Positions 54,410 to 63,848 are shown, counted from the stretch's first letter. The stretch is DNA of 64,000 nt from Rhizobium sp. Leaf371 (GCF_001424045.1 NZ_LMQB01000012.1:64973-128972); one strand, 5' to 3'. Numbers and translations are program-made. Notes: generated from the sequence alone by a model not told the origin.

Positions 54410-55870
54410 TCAGGGTCTGATCTGCAGCACCTTGCCGGGGTTCATGATGCCGGCGGGGTCGAAGGCATGCTTGATCCGCTGCATCAGCTCGATCTCGATG
54501 CCGTGCCTGACCTCCGCCAGCTCGTCGCGCTTCAGCTGGCCGATGCCGTGCTCGGCGGAAATCGAGCCGGAATGCGCGAGCACGATGCCATGCACGATGG
54601 CGTTCATCTCCCGCCAGCGCCCGAGAAATTCCTGCTTGTCCGCGCCGACCGGCTGCGAGATGTTGTAGTGGATATTGCCGTCGCCCATATGGCCGAAGGA
54701 GCAGATCCGCGCGCCGGGGATCGCCGCCATCACCGCGGCGTCGGCCTCGGCCATGAAAGCGGGGATGCTGGCGATGGGCACCGACACGTCATGCTTGATC
54801 GAGCCCCCCTCGGGACGCTGGGCGAGCGACAGGCTTTCGCGCATATGCCAGAGTGCCTTGCGCTGGGCCTCGCTGGAGGCGACGATGGCGTCGTCCGCAA
54901 GACCGTCCTCAAGCGCGCCCGATAACAGCGTTTCCATCGTCCGCTGCGCGCTCTCGGCGCTGTCGGCGCTCGAGATATCGATCAGCACGTACCAGGGATG
55001 GACCGTCGCCATCGGATCGGTGACGCCCGGAATGTTGCGCATCGAAAACGCGATGCCGATGCGCGGCATCAGCTCGAATCCGGTCAGCGTCTGCCCGCAG
55101 AGCGTGGACGCCCGCTCGAACAGCGCCAGCGCAGCCTCGACGGTGCGCAGGCCCACAAGCGCCACCTCGTGCCCGAGCGGCTTTGGAAACAGCCGCAGCA
55201 CCGCCCCGGTGATGACGCCGAGCGTGCCTTCCGCGCCGATGAACAGGTCGCGCAGGTCGTAGCCCGTATTGTCCTTCTTCAAGCGCCGCAGCCCGTCCCA
55301 GATCTCGCCGGTCGGCAGCACCACCTCCAGCCCGAGGCAGAGCTGGCGCATATTGCCATAGGCCAGCACGGCCGTTCCCCCGGCATTGGTCGAGAGATTG
55401 CCGCCGATCCGGCAGGAGCCCTCCGAGCCGAGCGACAGCGGAAACAGCCGGTCCACCCGCTCGGCCGCCGCCTGGATATCCGCGAGGATGCAGCCGGCAT
55501 CCGCCACGATCACATTGCCGACCGGATCGACGTCGCGGATGCGGTTCATCCGCTCCAGCGACAGCAGCATGTCGGCCGCCCCCGTGCGGGGGATCTGCCC
55601 GGCCACATGGCCGGTATTGCCCGCCTGCGGCACGATGGCGACGCCGGTTTCGCTGGCAAGCGTCAGGATCGCCGAAACCTCCGCCACGCTGCCGGGCTTC
55701 AGCACCGCCGGCGTCGTGCCGCGATAGAGCCCGCGCGTCTCCACCAGATAGCGATCCGCGACATCGGCGCCCACCTCGGCATGGCCGCCGACGAGATCGA
55801 CGAAGCGCCGGACGAGGTCGGGCGATGGAACGGTGTTCGTCGGGTCGTTCGTCATGTCGGGCGCTTTCAT
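54410..55870 (-). CDS. GlcD/D-2-hydroxyacid dehydrogenase-type FAD oxidoreductase
   Basis: 486 residues. The FAD-binding type 4 domain (about 45-220) shows IVPQAGNTGHVAGQIP, LGSEGSCRIGGNLSTNAGG and GAEGTLGVITGAVLRLFP. The C-terminal domain has SFGHMGDGNIHYNISQP (about 393-409) and SISAEHGIGQLKRDE (about 438-452), metal and substrate ligands of D-lactate, D-2-hydroxyglutarate and glycolate dehydrogenases. The exact D-2-hydroxyacid is unknown. It lies 28 bases after the Sua5/TsaC gene on the same strand, so probably one transcript. A start at 55855 (MTNDPT) is also possible. Confidence 0.9.
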   Translation of the reverse strand: MKAPDMTNDPTNTVPSPDLVRRFVDLVGGHAEVGADVADRYLVETRGLYRGTTPAVLKPGSVAEVSAILTLASETGVAIVPQAGNTGHVAGQIPRTGAADMLLSLERMNRIRDVDPVGNVIVADAGCILADIQAAAERVDRLFPLSLGSEGSCRIGGNLSTNAGGTAVLAYGNMRQLCLGLEVVLPTGEIWDGLRRLKKDNTGYDLRDLFIGAEGTLGVITGAVLRLFPKPLGHEVALVGLRTVEAALALFERASTLCGQTLTGFELMPRIGIAFSMRNIPGVTDPMATVHPWYVLIDISSADSAESAQRTMETLLSGALEDGLADDAIVASSEAQRKALWHMRESLSLAQRPEGGSIKHDVSVPIASIPAFMAEADAAVMAAIPGARICSFGHMGDGNIHYNISQPVGADKQEFLGRWREMNAIVHGIVLAHSGSISAEHGIGQLKRDELAEVRHGIEIELMQRIKHAFDPAGIMNPGKVLQIRP

Positions 55871-55898
55871 TGTGTCCGTTTCGGTCGCGGTCTCGGTC

Positions 55899-56891
55899 TC
55901 AGCGGGGCGCTGCCGCCCGTTCCAGCCGGTCGCGAATGGCCTCGCCGAGGCCGTCCGCGGGCATGGCGGAAAAGGCGATCGTCCGGGCGCCGGTCGCGTC
56001 CGCCTGCTTCATATAGGAAAAGAGATGGGCGGCGGCTTCCCTGAGGCTTCCCGACGGGCTGAGGTCGAGCACGAGCGCGGCCCTGTCTTCGCCCGGAAGC
56101 GCCCTGCCGCCGAAGCGGATCAGGGCCTCGCCCGGCCGCACCTCGGTCGCGTCCAGCCGAACCGAGGCTGCGGGCGCATAATGCGAGGCGAGCATGCCGG
56201 GCGCTTCCAGGGCGGCCCCCGCCGCCGTCATCGCTGCCCCCGCCGCCGCCGGCCGCAGCAGCCGCTGCCCGGCCACGGCCTCGATCTCGTCGGCCTCCAG
56301 CCCGCCCGGCCGCAACAGGCGAAGCTGCCCGTTCTCCATCTTGACGATGGTCGATTCGAGCCCGATGCCCGCCGGCCCGGCGTCGAGGATGAGGTCGATG
56401 GCGCCGCCGAGATCGTCGGCCACATGTGCGGCCGTCGTCGGGCTGATGCGCCCCGACGTGTTGGCGCTCGGCGCCGCCAGCGGCTGGCCGAAGGCTGCAA
56501 TGACCTCGCGCGCAAAGCCGGCCGGCATGCGCAGCCCCAGCGTATCGAGCCCGGCCGTCGCCAGCGCATGCACGGCACTGCCGGGCGCCCGCGCGACGAC
56601 CAGCGTCAGCGGTCCCGGCCAGAAGGCCTCGGCCAGCCGGCGGGAGACGGGATCGAACGCGCCATGGCGCTCGGCCATCGCCATGTCGGACACGTGGGAA
56701 ATCAGCGGGTTGAAACGCGGGCGACCCTTGACCTCGTAGATCGAGGCGATCGCATCGGCCCGCGTCGCATCGGCCGCAAGCCCGTAGACGGTCTCGGTCG
56801 GCAGGGCGATCGGCCGGCCTTGGCCGAGCACCGCCACCGCGCGGTCCAGCGCCCGCGCCGGGTCCAGGGTCGTGTCGATGATCTCTGCCAT
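55899..56891 (-). CDS. L-threonylcarbamoyladenylate synthase, Sua5 type
   Basis: 330 residues, the long Sua5 form rather than short TsaC. The YrdC domain (about 15-205) includes GRPIALPTETVYGLAADATR, YEVKGRPRFNPLISHVSD and PSANTSGRISPTTAAHV; a Sua5 C-terminal domain follows (about 225-325). It makes threonylcarbamoyl-AMP for t6A modification of ANN-decoding tRNAs. It is followed closely by the FAD oxidoreductase gene. Confidence 0.95.
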   Translation of the reverse strand: MAEIIDTTLDPARALDRAVAVLGQGRPIALPTETVYGLAADATRADAIASIYEVKGRPRFNPLISHVSDMAMAERHGAFDPVSRRLAEAFWPGPLTLVVARAPGSAVHALATAGLDTLGLRMPAGFAREVIAAFGQPLAAPSANTSGRISPTTAAHVADDLGGAIDLILDAGPAGIGLESTIVKMENGQLRLLRPGGLEADEIEAVAGQRLLRPAAAGAAMTAAGAALEAPGMLASHYAPAASVRLDATEVRPGEALIRFGGRALPGEDRAALVLDLSPSGSLREAAAHLFSYMKQADATGARTIAFSAMPADGLGEAIRDRLERAAAPR

Positions 56892-57015
56892 GCCGCTTTC
56901 ACGCTTCCGTCCGATGAGGGGGACGTCTTAAAGCATGTCGCGCGAACTGTGCAGCGCTTTTGCGGGAACGACAGGCGAAAAGCGCAAAGTCGAAAAAGCA
57001 GAAAGACGTCGAACC

Positions 57016-57627
57016 TCAGAGCGCGCGGATGATCGTGCGCAGCGCGTCGTTGCGGGCACCCAGCATCAGCACGTTCTTCAAGGCCGTCTTCGGGTCCTGC
57101 GTGCGGAAGAGAAGGCCGCCATCGCGGACGGTCCGGTTGATCACGAGCTTGCCCTGTTCTCGGTCGAGGTCCATCGCGACGGCGAAGTACATGCGCGAAT
57201 ATCCCCGGCGGACGTCGTCGAAGAAATGCTCGTCCTTGCCGATCTCGCAGAAGAAATTGGCCATGTAGAACGACCAGCGGACATCGTCATAGTCCGCGAA
57301 CTTGGACCGCGCCGCCGTCACGTGGCAGTAGCCGAGGTGCGGGCTGTCGTCGAGCGTGCGGTGGAAGATCATCTTGGGAAAGCGGATGGAGGCGTGGAAG
57401 CCGTTGATGCGGTCGTAGGCGAGCGTGCCGGCGGTTTCCAGCTTGCGCCCCGTGCGCTCGGCCACCTGCTGGTGCGTCAGGTAGCGCTTGGCCGTGCGCG
57501 CCTCCGTCGTCCCGCGGTTGATGCGCCCGGTGCGAAGGTAATCGGTGTAGATGCCCCCGCGTTGGTCCGCGGGCGGCGTCTTGGCATCATCGAAGTAGCG
57601 CAGTTTGGCCATGGTCTGGTCCAGCAT
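57016..57627 (-). CDS. DUF6656 family protein
   Basis: 203 residues, soluble. TDYLRTGRINRGTTE, RYLTHQQVAERTGRKLETAG, LGYCHVTAARSKFADYDDVR and DPKTALKNVLMLGARNDALR match my recollection of a rhizobial protein family now called DUF6656. Function unknown. It stands alone, transcribed away from the riboswitch region. Confidence 0.75.
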   Translation of the reverse strand: MLDQTMAKLRYFDDAKTPPADQRGGIYTDYLRTGRINRGTTEARTAKRYLTHQQVAERTGRKLETAGTLAYDRINGFHASIRFPKMIFHRTLDDSPHLGYCHVTAARSKFADYDDVRWSFYMANFFCEIGKDEHFFDDVRRGYSRMYFAVAMDLDREQGKLVINRTVRDGGLLFRTQDPKTALKNVLMLGARNDALRTIIRAL

Positions 57628-57953
57628 CGGTGATCTTCCTTTTCATCGCTTTTACGGTCCCGCCATGGCGCGAGGCTTGCGTGATCGCTGATATGCCGTC
57701 TTGGGGGCGGCACGGGTCCGGAATGTCACGCCTGAACCCGTTCATGTCGCAAACGGGCATCCGGCGCGCTGCCTGCCGGCCGACCGGACAATCCACATCT
57801 GTCTAAGTTTCGCGCATTGCCTTGTTTATCTTCACGGATCGGCTTTCAAAGACCTGGAAAAAGCCGGCGAATGCGCGTGTCGTCTTTCTCAAATCGCGTG
57901 TCGCTTCTTGGCCTCTGAAATCGGGCGACGCGGCGTTAGATAGAGAGGCTCAA
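57628..57953. other. Region upstream of the cobalamin riboswitch
   Basis: The 326 bases between the DUF6656 start and the riboswitch contain no convincing gene. They should hold the divergent promoter of DUF6656 and the plus-strand promoter of the riboswitch leader. Neither was identified with certainty. Confidence 0.4.
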
Positions 57954-58118
57954 GGCGCCGGTTCCCAAAGGATCCGGACAGTTTGGGAAGCCGGTCGAAA
58001 CCCGGCGCTGCGCCCGCAACGGTGGTGGAGCATGAGCCGGCAGATCCGTCTTGAGGGTGCACCCCTCGGGAGATCGGCACGGCCAAGGCCCCTGAGCCCG
58101 GACACCTGTCTTGGTGCC
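57954..58118 (+). ncRNA. Cobalamin riboswitch
   Basis: Conserved blocks of the B12 riboswitch appear in order: GGTTCCC (57959-57965), GGGAAGCCGGTCGAAACCCG (57984-58003), GCGCTGCGCCCGCAACGGT (58004-58022), a GGGAG with GGC (58069-58078) and GAGCCCGGACACCTG (58094-58108). GGCGCC (57954-57959) and GGTGCC (58113-58118) can close the P1 stem. About 175 bases separate it from the gbcA start; that stretch holds two stems, GGGTCGAGC/GCTCGCCC and CCCCG/CGGGG, the second about 25 bases ahead of the start codon, and either could be part of the expression platform. Ligand-bound RNA normally lowers downstream expression. Confidence 0.9.
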
Positions 58119-58294
58119 AGTATGACTGTTCTCCTGAGACGGTTTATACTGCGACTGCCCATACTGTGACGATCGATGATGTGGAATGTCTTGGTGCGGC
58201 GGGGTCTTGAGGGTCGAGCGCGAAAAGCTCGCCCGAGCGGACCAGCCCTGAATACGGCCCCGCCGCGGGGTCCGTCGTTTAAAGGAACGGGAAG

Positions 58295-59539
58295 ATGGAT
58301 TTTCGCAGCGAAGTGCTCCGCACGCTCCGGAACCGGCGCGAGACCCACAGCCTCGAGCAGGCGTTTTATACGGATCCCGATCTCTACAAGATCGATCTGG
58401 AGGAGATCTGGTACAAGGACTGGCTCTTCATCGGCCATGACTGCGAGATCCCCAAGGCCGGCAACTATTTCACTGTGCAGGTCGGCGATTACCCCGTCGT
58501 CGTCACCCGCGACCGCCAGGGCGCGATCCATGCGCTGCACAATGCCTGCCGCCACCGCGGCTCGCGCGTCTGCACGCAGGCCAAGGGCGCCTCGGCCAAG
58601 CTCGTCTGTCCCTATCACAACTGGACCTATGAGCTGGACGGCAAGCTGATGTTCGCCCGCCAGATGGGCGAGGATTTCGACAAGTCGGCCCACGGCCTGA
58701 AGCCGGTCGCCTGCGAAACCATCGGCGGCTACATCTTCATCAGCCTGGCCGCCGAGCCGCTGGACTTTGCGCCCGTGCGCGACATGGTCACGTCCTACAT
58801 CGCGCCGCACAATCTCAAGGACACGAAGGTCGCCTTCGAAAGCACCATCGTGGAAAAGGGCAACTGGAAGCTCGTCTGGGAAAACAACCGCGAGTGCTAC
58901 CACTGCGCCAGCAATCACCCGGAGCTTTGCCGCACCTATCCGGAAGCCCCTTCGGCCACCGGCGTGCAGGGCGCCAAGGACGATCCGGTCATTTCCGAGC
59001 ACTGGAGCCGCTGCGAAGCCTCCGGCCTGCCGAGCGAATTCCGCATCGATCCGACCGGCCAGTTCCGCGTCGCCCGCATGCCGCTCATCGAGGATGCCGA
59101 GAGCTACACCATGTCCGGCGCCCGCGCCGTCAAGCGCCGCCTCTCCGACGACGTCACCCAGAGCCATATCGGCACGCTTTTGATGTTCCATTATCCGAGC
59201 ACCTGGAATCACGTGCTGGCCGACCACGCCATCACCTTCCGCGTGCTGCCGCTCGGGCCGGAACTGACGCAGGTCACCACCAAGTGGCTGGTGCACAAGG
59301 ATGCGGTCGAAGGCGTCGACTACAATCTCGAAGAGCTGACGCATGTCTGGACCGAGACCAACGACCAGGATCGGCGGATCGTCGAGGAAAACGCCTTCGG
59401 CATCCGCTCGCCGGCCTACGAGCCCGGCCCGTACTCGCCCGAGCACGAAGGCGGCGTCATGCAGTTCGTCGAATGGTACACCCAGTTCATGCAGAACCGC
59501 CTGAACGGCGTCCACGCGCCGCTCGTGCGCGTGGCCTGA
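58295..59539 (+). CDS. gbcA: Rieske oxygenase, glycine betaine monooxygenase type (GbcA/Stc2-like)
   Basis: 414 residues. The Rieske [2Fe-2S] motif CRHRG...CPYHNW (about residues 86-112) is followed by a catalytic domain with the mononuclear iron site in ENNRECYHCASNHPELC (about 193-209). The family N-demethylates quaternary ammonium compounds: GbcA acts on glycine betaine and Stc2 on proline betaine, releasing formaldehyde. AFESTIVEKGNWKLVWE is typical. AAAGGAACGGG precedes the ATG. The reductase gene starts one base after the stop. Upstream is a B12 riboswitch, so the oxygenase should be made mainly when cobalamin is scarce. Betaine versus another substrate is inferred. Confidence 0.87.
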   Translation: MDFRSEVLRTLRNRRETHSLEQAFYTDPDLYKIDLEEIWYKDWLFIGHDCEIPKAGNYFTVQVGDYPVVVTRDRQGAIHALHNACRHRGSRVCTQAKGASAKLVCPYHNWTYELDGKLMFARQMGEDFDKSAHGLKPVACETIGGYIFISLAAEPLDFAPVRDMVTSYIAPHNLKDTKVAFESTIVEKGNWKLVWENNRECYHCASNHPELCRTYPEAPSATGVQGAKDDPVISEHWSRCEASGLPSEFRIDPTGQFRVARMPLIEDAESYTMSGARAVKRRLSDDVTQSHIGTLLMFHYPSTWNHVLADHAITFRVLPLGPELTQVTTKWLVHKDAVEGVDYNLEELTHVWTETNDQDRRIVEENAFGIRSPAYEPGPYSPEHEGGVMQFVEWYTQFMQNRLNGVHAPLVRVA

Positions 59540-59540
59540 G

Positions 59541-60707
59541 ATGAGCGACAAGCAGGGTCAAGCGACGGGGACGAGCATGGATCAGGGCAGGACCTCCGCA
59601 TCGCCGTTCCGCCATTTCGACGAGCTTCAGCCCTGGAACGACCGCCAGCACCTGCTCGAATGCATCGCCGTGACGACGGAAGCGCCGGATGTCATGACCT
59701 TCGTGTTCAAGTCCGATCGCGATGGCTGGTTCCGCTATCTGCCGGGCCAGTTCGTCACGCTCGAAATCCCGGTGACGGCGGACGATCCGGTGATGCGGAC
59801 CTATACGCTGTCCTCGACCCCGTCGCGCCCGTTCTCGATCGCCGTCACCGTCAAGGCGCAGGCGACCTCGATCGGCACGCGCTGGATGTTTGAAAACCTG
59901 CGCCCGGGCATGACGCTGAAGGCCTTCGGCCCGCTCGGCGATTTCTCCTTCGTGCGCTATCCCGGCGAAAAATACCTCTTCGTCTCGGCCGGCTCGGGCA
60001 TCACGCCGATGATGTCGATGACGCGCTGGTTTTCCGATTGCGCGCCGCAGACCGACGTCGCGTTCATCTCCTGCGCCCGCCGCCCGGACGATCTGCTCTT
60101 CCGGCGCGAACTGGAAACGCTCAGCCCCGGCATGCCGAACCTGTCGCTCGGCTTCGTCGTGGAAGGCCATGAGCCCCGCCATGGCTGGCACGGCCTGCGC
60201 GGCCGCATCGATGCCGCCAAGGTGGCGCTGCTCGCGCCCGATTTCCTGAGCCGCACCGTGTTCTGCTGCGGCCCGGAGCCGTTCATGCGCGGCGTGCGCG
60301 AGATGCTGCAGGCGTCCGGTTTCGACATGGCGCGCTACCACGAGGAAAGCTTCCAGCCCGCCGCGGCACCCAATATCGATGAGCTCGCCGTTCGCGCCGG
60401 TGCGGGCGAGGGGGCCGGCGAGACGGACGGCGACCAGCCGGTCGTCGCGCCCATCGTGACCTTCACCATGGCCGGCAAGGAAGCCAAATGCGTTCCCGGC
60501 CAGACGGTGCTCCAGACCGCCCGCGCCGCCGGCGTTCGCATCGGTGCCGCTTGCGAAGGCGGCCTCTGCGGCACCTGCCGCGTCATGAAGATTTCCGGCG
60601 AGGTGGAGATGAACCACAATGGCGGCATTCTCGATGAGGAAGTCGAGGAAGGCTATATCCTCGCCTGCTGCTCCCGCCCCCTGACGGACGTGCAGATCGA
60701 GGCTTGA
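59541..60707 (+). CDS. gbcB: Ferredoxin reductase partner of the Rieske oxygenase (GbcB-like)
   Basis: 388 residues. The FAD domain has MRTYTLSSTPSRP (about 90-102), the NAD domain YLFVSAGSGITPMMSMTRWF (about 144-163) with VFCCGPEPFMRG, and a C-terminal plant-type [2Fe-2S] domain has CEGGLCGTC (about 339-347) with a fourth Cys in ILACCSRPL. It passes electrons from NAD(P)H to the Rieske protein. The one-base spacing (TGA-G-ATG) makes a tight gene pair under the same riboswitch leader. Confidence 0.9.
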   Translation: MSDKQGQATGTSMDQGRTSASPFRHFDELQPWNDRQHLLECIAVTTEAPDVMTFVFKSDRDGWFRYLPGQFVTLEIPVTADDPVMRTYTLSSTPSRPFSIAVTVKAQATSIGTRWMFENLRPGMTLKAFGPLGDFSFVRYPGEKYLFVSAGSGITPMMSMTRWFSDCAPQTDVAFISCARRPDDLLFRRELETLSPGMPNLSLGFVVEGHEPRHGWHGLRGRIDAAKVALLAPDFLSRTVFCCGPEPFMRGVREMLQASGFDMARYHEESFQPAAAPNIDELAVRAGAGEGAGETDGDQPVVAPIVTFTMAGKEAKCVPGQTVLQTARAAGVRIGAACEGGLCGTCRVMKISGEVEMNHNGGILDEEVEEGYILACCSRPLTDVQIEA

Positions 60708-60778
60708 GGGGCCGGGCAGGGATAGGGGCAGCCGCGTCTGTCGAGGTGAGGCAGACCTGCCAGAGGCCGGACATGCGC

Positions 60779-61906
60779 CTAGCGCGAGGCGATCCGCGGG
60801 CCGCGCGTGGCGATCGAGGAGGTCGTCATGCCGTCCACGCCCAGCTCTGCCGGGCTAAGCGCGGCCTGGCTAAGCGCTGCCCGCGTGCCGATGCAGACGG
60901 GGCGTGCGCCGTTGGCGGCAACCAGCGTCACCACGGGCGGGTCGAGCGTCGGTATGGCAGGCACCGGCTGAGCTGGCGCAGGGTCTGAAGGCAGGGGTTT
61001 TTCCGGCAGCAGCGCGCCCTTGGCCCATTCCACCTTCAGCCGTGCCGCATCCATCGGGGCGACGTTGACGTCGATGTCCGGCAGGGTTCCGCCGATGCGA
61101 TAGGGGCAGCGGCGCTTGTTGCAATTGGCGCCGGAGGAGAACTGCCACAGCGCGTAGCTGTCCCAGTTGCCCATCGGAAAGACGTCGCGGATGCCCGGCT
61201 TGTAGCGCGCATACCAGAGCGGCAGGCGCGAGAGGATCGGGTAGAGCGCCCGGTTTTCGGCGATATGGCGGGCGGTCGTGTGGTTGGTGTAGAGCATCGG
61301 ATAGCGCCCGGTGCGGGTCTTGATATGCTGCGCGAAGATCTCGCCGTCGGCGAGCGACATGAAGTTTTCCGGATCGATGCCCTCGATATCGAGCACCATC
61401 AACTCGTCGGCCGCGGGTTCGGCATAGTCGAGAAAGTGGTTGGCCTGCTCGATCGGGTTGCCCGGCCGCGCCAGATGATAGGCGCCCCAGAGCAAGCCGC
61501 TCGCTCGCGCCACCATGCGGCGGGTCTGATAAAGCTCGCGGCTGACCGCATACTTCCGCCACATCGTCTTACAGTGCGCAAAACTGTCGCCCTTGTGGTC
61601 GCCTGTGCAGGAAAAACTCTCCGGCATTCCGTCCGAGGCCTTGGAAACGAAGCCGGCGATGCGCTTGTTCTTCAGCATCTCCTGCCAGTCGACGATGTTG
61701 AGCTCGTAGGCGTCGATGACCAGCGCCGGCTCCGGCTTCTTCCACGGTTCCTGATCGACCGCGCGCGCCGTCTGCGGCAGAAACAGGCTGCCGAGCGAGA
61801 AAGCGAGGCCCGCGACGAGAGCGACGAGGGGCCTGACGACCACGCCGATGGGCCCTCCTGAGGAAGGCTGTAACGCGCCGGCAATGATTCTGGCGGTGGT
61901 GGACAT
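60779..61906 (-). CDS. GH25-type lysozyme-like secreted protein
   Basis: 375 residues. An N-terminal membrane or signal helix (about 20-48) precedes a GH25 fold (about 60-300) with LVIDAYELNIVDWQEM, IAGFVSKASDG, LLWGAYHLARPGNP, ELMVLDIEGID and NWDSYALWQFSSG. The DIEG Asp/Glu pair suggests retained muramidase activity, though the first strand reads DAYELN where typical members have DVSxxQ. Two Cys-containing loops may form disulfides. The Ala/Pro-rich C-terminal tail has no known domain. It converges on the Rieske pair. Confidence 0.8.
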   Translation of the reverse strand: MSTTARIIAGALQPSSGGPIGVVVRPLVALVAGLAFSLGSLFLPQTARAVDQEPWKKPEPALVIDAYELNIVDWQEMLKNKRIAGFVSKASDGMPESFSCTGDHKGDSFAHCKTMWRKYAVSRELYQTRRMVARASGLLWGAYHLARPGNPIEQANHFLDYAEPAADELMVLDIEGIDPENFMSLADGEIFAQHIKTRTGRYPMLYTNHTTARHIAENRALYPILSRLPLWYARYKPGIRDVFPMGNWDSYALWQFSSGANCNKRRCPYRIGGTLPDIDVNVAPMDAARLKVEWAKGALLPEKPLPSDPAPAQPVPAIPTLDPPVVTLVAANGARPVCIGTRAALSQAALSPAELGVDGMTTSSIATRGPRIASR

Positions 61907-62079
61907 GGGCGCAATGCTGCGCTCACATGGTTAACGCGCCGTTAACCCGCGCGAAATGGCGCGCGCCGCGTGCCCGCCGGGGGAACCAACAGGTCCGTCG
62001 CCCGTTGTCAGACCAGCGGATACCGTGCCCCCGCGCGGTCGTTCGATCAGAATTTCAATAAAAATTCTCGGAGGAAACA

Positions 62080-62535
62080 ATGGGTCTCTTCAACGCAAAG
62101 CTCCTGTCGGCCGCCGGCCTTTCCGCAGCGCTCTTCATCACCTCGTTCGTGCCGGTCCAGGCCATGGTGCCGATCCCGGTCCAGAAGCCGGTCCAGACGG
62201 CGAATGCAGCCGAGCCCGTCCAGTACCGCAATCGCGATCGCGACGACTGGCGCCGCCGCGGCTATCACCGCCGCAACAATGCCTATTACTACAACGGCCA
62301 CCGCGGTTATCGCGAACGCCGTCGTGGCTACCGCGAATATAACGGCATGTGGTTCCCGCTCGCAGCCTTCGCGACAGGCGCCATCATCGGCGGTGCCGTC
62401 AACAATGACCGGCCGGTCCGCGTCGGCGGCAGCCATGTCGCCTGGTGCCAGAACCGCTACCGTTCGTATCGTGCCTACGACAATACGTATCAGCCGAACA
62501 ACGGCCCGCGCCGCCAGTGCAACTCGCCTTATTGA
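62080..62535 (+). CDS. BA14K-family secreted protein
   Basis: 151 residues. A signal peptide (1-about 28) precedes an Arg/Tyr-rich region (about 48-88), a Gly/Ala hydrophobic stretch (about 92-106), and the C-terminal BA14K motif HVAWCQNRYRSYRAYDNTYQ (about 118-137) with a final Cys. BA14K is the Brucella immunoreactive, lectin-like family. A terminator follows. The function here is unknown. Confidence 0.85.
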   Translation: MGLFNAKLLSAAGLSAALFITSFVPVQAMVPIPVQKPVQTANAAEPVQYRNRDRDDWRRRGYHRRNNAYYYNGHRGYRERRRGYREYNGMWFPLAAFATGAIIGGAVNNDRPVRVGGSHVAWCQNRYRSYRAYDNTYQPNNGPRRQCNSPY

Positions 62536-62561
62536 TCTGCTGAGTTTATACATGATTGACG

Positions 62562-62589
62562 AAAAGGCACCGGTTCACCGGTGCCTTTT
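62562..62589. terminator. Bidirectional rho-independent terminator
   Basis: AAAAGGCACCGG/CCGGTGCCTTTT with a four-base loop forms a 12-bp perfect stem with A and T tracts. It serves the converging BA14K and CorA/ZntB genes. Confidence 0.92.
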
Positions 62590-62619
62590 AGCATTTTGGC
62601 CTCACGGTTCAGCAAGGTC

Positions 62620-63612
62620 TCAGAGAATCCCGATGCGCTTCAGGATCGTCCAGGCGAATGCCATGGACATAACGATGAAGACGCCGGCAAACAGCGTGCC
62701 ATGGACGCCGCCGGAGAGCGGCAGGTCGCTGGTGTTCATGCCGAAAAAGCCGGTGACGAGCGTCGGCGGCAGCAAAAAGGCCGTCATCAGCGACAGGATG
62801 TAGAGATGGCGATTGGTCTCCGAGGAGAGCTTGCTGTCAATCTCCTCATGCAGCAGCCGCGCCCGCTCCTGCAGCGCGAAGACGTCGCGGTCCACCGTCT
62901 CCAACTTGTCGGTCAGGCGTTCGGCAACGTCGATGAAACCGGTGGGAACCTCGTCGTCGTCGGATGCCGCCGCACGGCGCAGAAGCGCAAGCAGCGTGCG
63001 CAGATGCCGGTGCAGCCGCACGGCGGTGCGGCGCAGCGGCGCCAGCCGCGGCTGGTCGTTGTGTCCGGCCTCGCCATAGACCTCGTCCTCGATGACGTTC
63101 AGCTCTTCCGTCAGTTCGAGCACAAGGCCGATCAGCGTGCGCTGGAACTCGATCACCATCATCTCGAACAGGTCGATCGGACGCAGGCAGCGCGGGTTCT
63201 TCTCGATTGCTGTCTTGACCCGGTCGATGCTGCGCAACGGGTGCAGCCGCGTCGTCACGATCACCTTGTCCGTGACGACGAAATGCAGCCAGCCGATCGT
63301 CTTCGTCATCTCGTCGAACGTGCGTTCGAAATCGACCAGCGTGCCGTGCACCATGGCCTCGTCGGTGGTGATCGCGGCCTGCGTGTCGTGGCTCGACAGC
63401 GTGGCCAGCGCATCCGGCGGCAGGTCACAGATCTTCTGGATCAGCGCCGGCGTGCGCGCATCGCTCAGCGCCAGGTGCAGCCAGAGCCAGCCATCGCCCT
63501 CGCTCAGGGCCGCAAGCGGCGCATCGGCGGAGATGCGCTCGCCACGGCTCTGGCCCGGAGGAAAGCGATAGGCCCAGACGAGGCCGGGAATTTCAGGCGA
63601 AACAAGGTTCAT
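62620..63612 (-). CDS. CorA/ZntB-family metal transporter
   Basis: 330 residues. A cytoplasmic domain with WLWLHLALSDAR and a helical region are followed by two C-terminal membrane helices; the first ends in the signature TGFFGMNTSDLPL (about 287-299). The GMN motif followed by T-S rather than M-P-E resembles ZntB-like members, which move Zn2+ or other divalent cations. The start at 63612 (MNLVSPE) suits the family; the frame extends to 63729 without family sequence. It is a second, diverged CorA-type protein in this window. Confidence 0.85.
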   Translation of the reverse strand: MNLVSPEIPGLVWAYRFPPGQSRGERISADAPLAALSEGDGWLWLHLALSDARTPALIQKICDLPPDALATLSSHDTQAAITTDEAMVHGTLVDFERTFDEMTKTIGWLHFVVTDKVIVTTRLHPLRSIDRVKTAIEKNPRCLRPIDLFEMMVIEFQRTLIGLVLELTEELNVIEDEVYGEAGHNDQPRLAPLRRTAVRLHRHLRTLLALLRRAAASDDDEVPTGFIDVAERLTDKLETVDRDVFALQERARLLHEEIDSKLSSETNRHLYILSLMTAFLLPPTLVTGFFGMNTSDLPLSGGVHGTLFAGVFIVMSMAFAWTILKRIGIL

Positions 63613-63848
63613 GACGGAATATCCGGCGGCCGGGATCGTGCTGTATCGATCTTCTATGACAGTTTCGTTGCAAGGCAAGACTTCGTTTCGAGGCCCAGAT
63701 TTTGGTTGCGAGGCCAGACGCCGTTGCAAGGGCCGAACGGCCCCCGCGGAGCGGTCGGAGATCGGCAGTTGACGTTTACGTCAAAATCAATAATTTAAGC
63801 GACGGCGCGGGAAAGACGGATGGGCGCCGGCAAAGGCAGGAGGACCTC

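Noticed and set aside
58295-59539. The Rieske protein as an aromatic ring dioxygenase alpha subunit
   Set aside because: No beta subunit gene is present, the sequence resembles GbcA/Stc2-type demethylases, and a GbcB-type reductase follows immediately.
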